From positions 1 to 64,000 of the forward strand of contig NZ_ARYN01000010.1 of the NCBI RefSeq assembly GCF_002094855.1: a stretch of 64,000 nt of DNA, given 5' to 3'. The translations under genes and the position numbers were made by a program. Shown here one piece after another: positions 59,096 through 64,000 of this stretch (its first letter is position 1; the number at the start of each line of letters is the position of its first letter). Below the pieces are notes generated by a model. The model saw only the letters and a list, made by a program, of their open reading frames with translations. It had not been told where the DNA came from and did no database searches. The DNA comes from Zunongwangia atlantica 22II14-10F7 (GTDB lineage Bacteria; Bacteroidota; Bacteroidia; Flavobacteriales; Flavobacteriaceae).

Positions 59096-60082
59096 ATGCT
59101 TAGAAGAAACCGAAGATTACGTACAAATGAAGCTATTCGTAGCTTAGTGAGAGAAAGCCTGGTAACTCCAGATGATTTTCAGGCACCATTATTTGTGGTA
59201 GAAGGAAGTGGAATTAAACAGGAAATCGCCTCAATGCCTGGATATTATCGCTATAGCCTTGATTTACTGAAAAAGGAAGTACAGGAATTATGGAGTTTAG
59301 GTATTAAATCGGTGTTACTTTTTGTAAAAGTTGAAGAAAAACTAAAAGATAATCGAGGTACTGAAGCTGTAAATCCAAACGGATTAATGCAACGCGCTAT
59401 CAAAACGGTTAAAGAAATCAATCCCGAAATGATCGTGATGACCGATGTTGCGCTGGATCCTTACAGCGAATATGGTCATGACGGAATTATCGAAAACGGA
59501 AAGGTTTTAAATGATCCTTCTGTAGAAGTTTTAGCGAAAATGGCCTTATCTCATGCTGAAGCTGGTGCCGATTTTGTTGCGCCAAGTGATATGATGGATG
59601 GCCGGATCTTAGCTATGCGCAATATTCTTGAAGAAAACAGCTTTTTCAACACAGGAATTATGAGTTATAGCGCAAAATATGCTTCGGCTTTTTATGGCCC
59701 ATTTAGAGATGCGCTGGATTCTGCTCCGGTAGATGCTCAAGATATCCCTAAGGATAAAAAAACTTACCAAATGGATCCTTCTAACCGCGATGAAGCAATC
59801 AGAGAGACTTTGATGGATATTGAAGAAGGTGCAGATATCGTTATGGTAAAACCAGGATTATGCTATTTGGATATCGTTAGAGATTTAAAAAATACTGTAA
59901 ATGTTCCAATTTCAGTTTACCAGGTAAGTGGAGAATATGCCATGATCAAGGCTGCTGCTGAAAAAGGATGGTTGGACCACGATGCCGTGGTGATGGAACA
60001 ACTAACAGCGATTAAAAGAGCGGGAGCCGATTTTATTTCAACTTACTTTGCAAAGTACGCTACGAAATTACTTCAGAGATAG
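59096..60082 (+). CDS. hemB: delta-aminolevulinic acid dehydratase (porphobilinogen synthase)
   Basis: Condenses two 5-aminolevulinate molecules to porphobilinogen. Schiff-base lysines are Lys194 (SYSAKYAS) and Lys252 (VMVKPGLCYLDIV). The metal segment at 117-130 reads DVALDPYSEYGHDG and has no cysteines, so this is a magnesium-type, not zinc-type, enzyme. The 328-aa length is normal. It is last of the heme run on this strand but separated from hemF by the repeat and four-helix-bundle gene, so it may have its own promoter. A strong terminator follows. Confidence 0.96.
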   Translation: MLRRNRRLRTNEAIRSLVRESLVTPDDFQAPLFVVEGSGIKQEIASMPGYYRYSLDLLKKEVQELWSLGIKSVLLFVKVEEKLKDNRGTEAVNPNGLMQRAIKTVKEINPEMIVMTDVALDPYSEYGHDGIIENGKVLNDPSVEVLAKMALSHAEAGADFVAPSDMMDGRILAMRNILEENSFFNTGIMSYSAKYASAFYGPFRDALDSAPVDAQDIPKDKKTYQMDPSNRDEAIRETLMDIEEGADIVMVKPGLCYLDIVRDLKNTVNVPISVYQVSGEYAMIKAAAEKGWLDHDAVVMEQLTAIKRAGADFISTYFAKYATKLLQR

Positions 60083-60130
60083 TGTTTAGAGCTTAGAACG
60101 CTTCGCTTTTAGATATTAGAAAATAGACTT
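60080..60130 (+). repeat. dispersed TTAGA-rich repeat, copy 3
   Basis: Begins in the TAG stop of hemB: TAGTGTTTAGAGCTTAGAAC, then GCTTCGCTTTTAGATATTAG, then AAAATAGAC. It shares GCTTCGCTTTTAGATATTAG exactly with copy 1 (1528-1574). Confidence 0.65.
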
Positions 60131-60167
60131 AAACCTCACAGATTTTTAAAATCTGTGAGGTTTTTTT
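60131..60167 (+). terminator. terminator of hemB
   Basis: Fourteen-bp stem AACCTCACAGATTT (60132-60145) and its complement (60148-60161), followed by a T run. Confidence 0.93.
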
Positions 60168-60240
60168 GTTATTCAAATTTAAATATTTGGAATTGAATTT
60201 ACTTTTTTTCGCCTATTCATGAACCACTAATAAGATCGAT

Positions 60241-60272
60241 TTGAAAAATAGCTAAAAGCTGTAAGCTAATAT
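60241..60272. repeat. AGCT-rich dispersed repeat words
   Basis: AAAAATAGCTAAAAGCTGTA then AGCTAATATTT, in the spacer after hemB. Weak but same style as the other four segments. Confidence 0.35.
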
Positions 60273-60323
60273 TTTTACCAATATTTTAATTTTCCACATT
60301 CGGTTTTTTAGTAAATTTACATC

Positions 60324-60677
60324 GTGAAATTCAACAAAATACATATATCTTTTTCCTTGGTGCTTATTGCTTTATTAAGCGCCGCGGGAATTTCACAACC
60401 GCAAACTTCAGCTTACGTCTATCAGGATTCAGCAAAAACCACACATCGTTTTCAGCAGTCTGATATTTCAAAAGCTTTTGTATTTGAAGAACCTGGAAAT
60501 TACAATGTGCAGGCAGACCAGGAAGATCCTGGCTTTTTACCTGTATTTTTTCGAAGCAGTTTTCAGCTGGAATCCGGAAAAATTCCGCAGCAAAAACTAA
60601 TAATTTCATGGAATTTCCTGCAGGATCAAAAAAGCATGCTGGAGACTCAAATATTTCCATTCCACTTCTTTTCATAA
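60324..60677 (+). CDS. secreted hypothetical protein
   Basis: A 117-aa protein with GTG start and signal peptide (LLSAAGIS, residues 1-25). The mature part SAYVYQDSAKTTHRFQQSDISK and LPVFFRSSFQLESGKIP show no known family. It is followed 106 bp later by another unknown gene. The start follows a TAAATTTA leader and no ATG is available. Confidence rests on the signal peptide and lack of better alternatives in this stretch. Confidence 0.5.
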   Translation: MKFNKIHISFSLVLIALLSAAGISQPQTSAYVYQDSAKTTHRFQQSDISKAFVFEEPGNYNVQADQEDPGFLPVFFRSSFQLESGKIPQQKLIISWNFLQDQKSMLETQIFPFHFFS

Positions 60678-60783
60678 TTGATTTAATAATTATTTGGTGC
60701 TGATTTTTCAGCAAAACAAGCACGAAAACCAATATATATTGGGACTCATGCGTGTATTTATAATTATTAAAATTCAATAAAAA

Positions 60784-61266
60784 ATGGAATTATCTTCAAC
60801 AATCATTGGTGTTTGCCTGTTTGTACTATTTATGGGCCCAATATTTTACGCATTATATCGTCAAGGCTTAAAAGAAAAGAAATCTAAAAAAGCACTTCAA
60901 AACCTTGCAAAAGACCATAATATTAATCTGGATTATACTGAAATTTCTAATTCGTTAGTTTTAGGATTAGATAAAACTCAGCATAAACTTTTAATTCTGG
61001 AACCGGCAAATGCCAGTCAACATCAACTTATAGACCTATCTGAGGTCAACAAAACCAGTGTTATTAAACGCAGTGTTTCTTTTACAGAAAATGAAAAAAG
61101 AAAAACAAAAATCATCCAGGTAAGTATAGAATTACTCTCTAAATCTAATCACAAGCGCATTACTGAAATTTTGTTCTACGATGAAGATGGCGCAGATAAT
61201 TACGACATGGAAACCCAGTTGTTCGCAGCTTCTCGTTGGAACAATCTTATCCAGGCAAGCTTATAG
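60784..61266 (+). CDS. membrane-anchored hypothetical protein
   Basis: A 160-aa protein with one N-terminal membrane helix (about 5-25) followed by basic residues (KEKKSKKALQ), so the domain is cytoplasmic. The rest is alpha/beta with LLILEPANASQHQLIDLSEV and ITEILFYDEDGADNYDMETQL. No family was recognised. It is followed by a strong hairpin terminator. Confidence 0.75.
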   Translation: MELSSTIIGVCLFVLFMGPIFYALYRQGLKEKKSKKALQNLAKDHNINLDYTEISNSLVLGLDKTQHKLLILEPANASQHQLIDLSEVNKTSVIKRSVSFTENEKRKTKIIQVSIELLSKSNHKRITEILFYDEDGADNYDMETQLFAASRWNNLIQASL

Positions 61267-61293
61267 AAAATCTTTAATTGGTTGAGTTGTTGA

Positions 61294-61333
61294 AAGAAAG
61301 CTGTTCTTTAAATTTTAGAGAACAGCTTTCTTA
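61294..61333 (+). terminator. terminator after the 60784-61266 gene
   Basis: Perfect 14-bp stem AAGAAAGCTGTTCT/AGAACAGCTTTCTT around an 11-nt loop, with TTATTTTAT after it. Confidence 0.85.
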
Positions 61334-61405
61334 TTTTATAATTTCTTTCAAAAATTTTAGTTTTTTAATAGTTAATTTAGTTGTCTTAAAATCATAAGAC
61401 AACCA

Positions 61406-62545
61406 ATGGGTTTACTCCTTATTTTTGCAGCAACTTCTATATTTTTTTCTTTTATGTGTTCTATTTTAGAAGCAGCACTGCTTAGTTTTACCCCATCTTA
61501 CATCAAAATAAAAAAGCAGGAAGGGAAGCATTATGCCGAGGTTTTAGCAAACTTTAAAAAAGACATTGATAAACCTCTAATTGCGATTTTAACCATTAAC
61601 ACCGTGGCACATACCGTAGGTTCTATTTTGGTAGGTGTACAGGCTGAAAAAACCTATGGTGATGGCAGTAATGCAGTAGGTATTGTTTCTGGATTATTAA
61701 CACTGGGAATTTTAATCTTTTCTGAAATTATCCCAAAAACGCTTGGCGCAACCTATTGGGATAAAATGGGATCTTTTACCGCAACCTCCCTTAGATTTAT
61801 GATCGCTCCACTAAAATATACCGGTATTTTATGGCTTTTGATGTTAACTACTAGACTAATTGGCAAATCGGCAAAAGTGAATACAATGAGTAGAGAAGAA
61901 TTTGCCGCTATTACCGAAGCCGCAGAAGAAGAAGGCGTTTTTGAAGAAAACGAAAGTACGGTGATTAAAAATATGCTCGTTTTTAAATCGGTCGTTGCAA
62001 AAGATATTATGACACCATTTTCAGTAGCCATTACAGAAGATGAATCGATGAGTATAGAAGATTTTCACCATTCCCATAAAAACCTAAAATTTTCCAGAAT
62101 CCCGGTTTATAAGGAGAAGTCGAATAATATTACCGGCTTTATTCTTAAAGACGATGTGTTGGAAGAGATGATTAAACAGAATGGAAAGGCAAAATTAGAG
62201 AGTTTAAAACGTGAAATTTTTGTCACCACATCTGAAGTTCCTATCCCAGATCTCTTTGACATTTTTATTAGAAAACGTACCCATATTTCTATAGTTACCG
62301 ACGAATTTGGGAATGTTGTTGGCCTGGTAACCATGGAGGATATTATTGAAACCTTACTTGGTTTGGAAATTATGGATGAAAGCGATAATATTGAAGATAT
62401 GCAAAAACTTGCGCGAAAAAGTTGGGAGCGCAGGGCAAAACGTTTAGGATTAATTCAACGTCGCGAAGAAGCACAACCTGAAGATTTAAAAGATGAAGAG
62501 CACCTATCTGAAGACACCACTGGGAATCGCCAAAATAACGGGTGA
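61406..62545 (+). CDS. CNNM/CorC family transporter (DUF21-CBS)
   Basis: Membrane protein of 379 aa with an N-terminal DUF21 domain (about 1-170; IFFSFMCSILEAALLSFTPSYIK ... LGATYWDKMGS) in three to four helices and a cytoplasmic CBS pair (about 200-325; KDIMTPFSVAITEDES and ISIVTDEFGNVVGLVTMEDII). Members of this family help in magnesium or cobalt efflux. The C-terminal corC-HlyC transporter-associated domain is missing; the tail is only a short charged stretch. Its end overlaps the next gene by 53 bp. Confidence 0.9.
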   Translation: MGLLLIFAATSIFFSFMCSILEAALLSFTPSYIKIKKQEGKHYAEVLANFKKDIDKPLIAILTINTVAHTVGSILVGVQAEKTYGDGSNAVGIVSGLLTLGILIFSEIIPKTLGATYWDKMGSFTATSLRFMIAPLKYTGILWLLMLTTRLIGKSAKVNTMSREEFAAITEAAEEEGVFEENESTVIKNMLVFKSVVAKDIMTPFSVAITEDESMSIEDFHHSHKNLKFSRIPVYKEKSNNITGFILKDDVLEEMIKQNGKAKLESLKREIFVTTSEVPIPDLFDIFIRKRTHISIVTDEFGNVVGLVTMEDIIETLLGLEIMDESDNIEDMQKLARKSWERRAKRLGLIQRREEAQPEDLKDEEHLSEDTTGNRQNNG

Positions 62546-62972
62546 TAATGAAGGTGTTGCTGAAATAAAAATTGAAGATCAAAACATCGAATTTCAGGAA
62601 AACGAAGATCTGCCAGATACTATACTTCAGGCAAAATCTCAGTTAAGGGAATATTTTGAAAAAAAGCGGAAAAATTTCGATTTTAAACTGAACCCGAAGG
62701 GCACACAATTTCAGCAAAAAGTATGGAAAGCCTTATTGGAAATTCCTTTTGGAAAAACCAGTTCTTATATGGAACTTTCTAAAAAACTCGGTGACCCAAA
62801 AGCGATAAGAGCAGTCGCATCAGCTAACGGTAAAAATCCGCTTTGGATCGTTGTTCCCTGTCATCGTGTAATTGGTAGTGATGGTTCGCTTACCGGTTAT
62901 GCCGGCGGATTACACCGTAAAAAATGGTTATTGGAATTAGAGAGCCCTTCACCACAGCAAAGTTTATTTTAG
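62493..62972 (+). CDS. ogt: methylated-DNA-protein-cysteine methyltransferase
   Basis: Suicide enzyme that takes alkyl groups from O6-alkylguanine. The reactive Cys123 is in IVVPCHRVIGSDG. RAVASANGKNPL and the C-terminal YAGGLHRKKWLLELE are the other conserved parts. The start at 62493 is inside the preceding gene, and the N-terminal domain STYLKTPLGIAKITGDNEGV fits the family, so the 53-bp overlap is probably real. The 159-aa length suits a small Ogt. Confidence 0.93.
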   Translation: MKSTYLKTPLGIAKITGDNEGVAEIKIEDQNIEFQENEDLPDTILQAKSQLREYFEKKRKNFDFKLNPKGTQFQQKVWKALLEIPFGKTSSYMELSKKLGDPKAIRAVASANGKNPLWIVVPCHRVIGSDGSLTGYAGGLHRKKWLLELESPSPQQSLF

Positions 62973-63038
62973 ACGAATTTTGATAGTATTTAAAGTTTAA
63001 GCTAGGTTTTATTTCTTCAGAATCCGTAATTTTAGATT

Positions 63039-64000
63039 ATGAAGAAATTTTTAAGCTTTCTAAAGTACTTTTTTGGTATTTTAATCTTACTCATCGCGCT
63101 ACTTTATATATTCGATTATGATTATATACTGAAGGGAATTAAGGTCACTTATTTAAAAGGGCATAAAACTGCGTATATCGATGATTATCCTGAATTTGAT
63201 AATCGCATAATTGAAGCAGATAGTCTACATCCACAGCCCTGGCCAGAAAGCACAAATTACAACTCGGTTAAAGCGACCGATTCTTTAGAAAAACTAAACA
63301 AAGAACTAAATACCGCTGCTTTTTTGATCATTAAAAACGACAGTATTTGGTTTGAAAAATACTATGATCATTATTCGGTTAACAGTAAAACCAATTCGTT
63401 CTCGATGGCAAAAAGTGTGGTTGTTGCGCTTTTAGGAAAAGCTATTCGTGACGGTTATATCACAAGTATTGATGAGCCGGTGAGTCATTTTTTTCCGCAG
63501 TTTGATATTCGGTTAACAGTGGGTGATTTAGCATCGATGTCGTCCGGACTTAATTGGGACGAGAGCTATTACAATCCTTTTGGACAAACCGCAAAAGCCT
63601 ATTTTGATGATAATATTCGGGACGTGATCCTAGATCTTGAAGTAACTGGAACACCCGGTAAAAAGTTCAAATATCTTAGCGGAAATACCGAGCTTTTAGC
63701 GATGGTTTTGGAAGAAGCAACTGAAAAAACACTTTCTGAATATTTAAGCGAAAGTTTTTGGCAACCTTTGCGAATGCAGAGCGACGCATTTTGGCAACTA
63801 GACAGTGAAGAAAGCGGAATGGAAAAAGCCTATTGCTGTATCGCCAGCAACGCACGAGATTTTGCAAAATTTGGCAAGCTTTTTAAACAAAATGGGCAAT
63901 GGAACGGGCAACGACTTATTAATCCTTCTTTTGTTCGGAAAATGAAAAACCCGGCATTTAAAGATGCTCCATATTACGGATACGGACTTTGGCTTAGCGA
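63039..64000 (+). CDS. serine hydrolase, beta-lactamase-like fold (cut by window end)
   Basis: The frame opens at ATG 63039 and runs out of the window, giving 320 residues without a stop. An N-terminal membrane helix (about 9-26) is followed by the beta-lactamase/transpeptidase-like domain with the SxxK motif Ser122-Met-Ala-Lys125, and the second motif around Tyr212-Leu-Ser214-Gly-Asn216 (KYLSGNTELL). It belongs to the broad PF00144 group of serine hydrolases (esterases, peptidases, PBP-like). The active site is probably periplasmic. The substrate cannot be told. Confidence 0.88.
   Translation, partial: MKKFLSFLKYFFGILILLIALLYIFDYDYILKGIKVTYLKGHKTAYIDDYPEFDNRIIEADSLHPQPWPESTNYNSVKATDSLEKLNKELNTAAFLIIKNDSIWFEKYYDHYSVNSKTNSFSMAKSVVVALLGKAIRDGYITSIDEPVSHFFPQFDIRLTVGDLASMSSGLNWDESYYNPFGQTAKAYFDDNIRDVILDLEVTGTPGKKFKYLSGNTELLAMVLEEATEKTLSEYLSESFWQPLRMQSDAFWQLDSEESGMEKAYCCIASNARDFAKFGKLFKQNGQWNGQRLINPSFVRKMKNPAFKDAPYYGYGLWLS

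Overview
The window looks like chromosome of a marine-type Bacteroidota, most likely family Flavobacteriaceae. The evidence is AT-rich DNA, SusC/SusD and other TonB-dependent receptors, GLPGLI-family secreted proteins, SusD-like lipoproteins, and promoters of the Bacteroidota form TAnnTTTG with almost no Shine-Dalgarno sequences. The genus (a Zunongwangia, Gramella or Salegentibacter relative) is a guess. No phage, insertion sequence or CRISPR array is visible. The accessory DNA consists of secreted-protein paralogues and several families of short dispersed repeats.

Layout. 0-4.3 kb: minus-strand cluster of secreted proteins with three intact GLPGLI genes, one GLPGLI remnant and a frameshifted Cys-rich small peptide gene. 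4.4-4.6 kb: dispersed repeat with a very strong hairpin. 4.6-7.8 kb: a TonB receptor with heme-receptor FRAP/NPDL signatures, overlapping recO. 7.8-12.8 kb: gdhA, an outer-membrane beta-barrel protein, a lipoprotein and the NAD salvage pair pncB-pncA. 13.2-13.5 kb: two tRNA-Asn genes. 13.6-16.9 kb: GH32 fructan hydrolase lipoprotein, a methionine aminopeptidase and a PfkB fructokinase. 17.0-26.3 kb: ECF sigma factor, FecR anti-sigma factor, SusC with an STN signalling domain, SusD, a secreted metallophosphoesterase and a glycerophosphodiester phosphodiesterase. I read this as a phosphodiester-scavenging system, not a polysaccharide locus.

26.4-35.6 kb: rseP, a SCO1 protein, feoA-feoB with a FeoB-associated Cys-rich peptide, then a DtxR/MntR-type regulator with a ZIP transporter, divergent from a second TonB receptor. 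35.7-45.3 kb: mixed housekeeping (thioredoxin-like protein, paralogous lipoproteins, TerB-DnaJ protein, bacilliredoxin, PlsC, HD hydrolase, Fpg/Nei glycosylase, DoxX-like membrane protein, radical SAM protein, enoyl-CoA hydratase). 45.5-60.1 kb: NtrY-like kinase, then two heme biosynthesis groups: hemH-MATE-hemJ on the minus strand and hemA-C-D-E-(two unknowns)-F-[tandem repeat + four-helix-bundle gene]-B on the plus strand, separated by a ThuA protein and a PchR-like AraC regulator. 60.3-64 kb: two unknowns, a CNNM/CBS protein, MGMT and a truncated serine hydrolase.

Iron and heme link the window: heme receptor, FeoAB, DtxR-family regulator, AraC/PchR-like regulator, and an almost complete heme pathway from glutamyl-tRNA (only hemL absent). 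Three similar inverted repeats with TTTAGA/TCTAAA half-sites lie at mntR/TonB receptor, feoA and araC/hemA and suggest one regulon. The most unusual structure is an array of 48 perfect 14-bp repeats followed by a four-helix-bundle (S23-type) gene, inserted between hemF and hemB.
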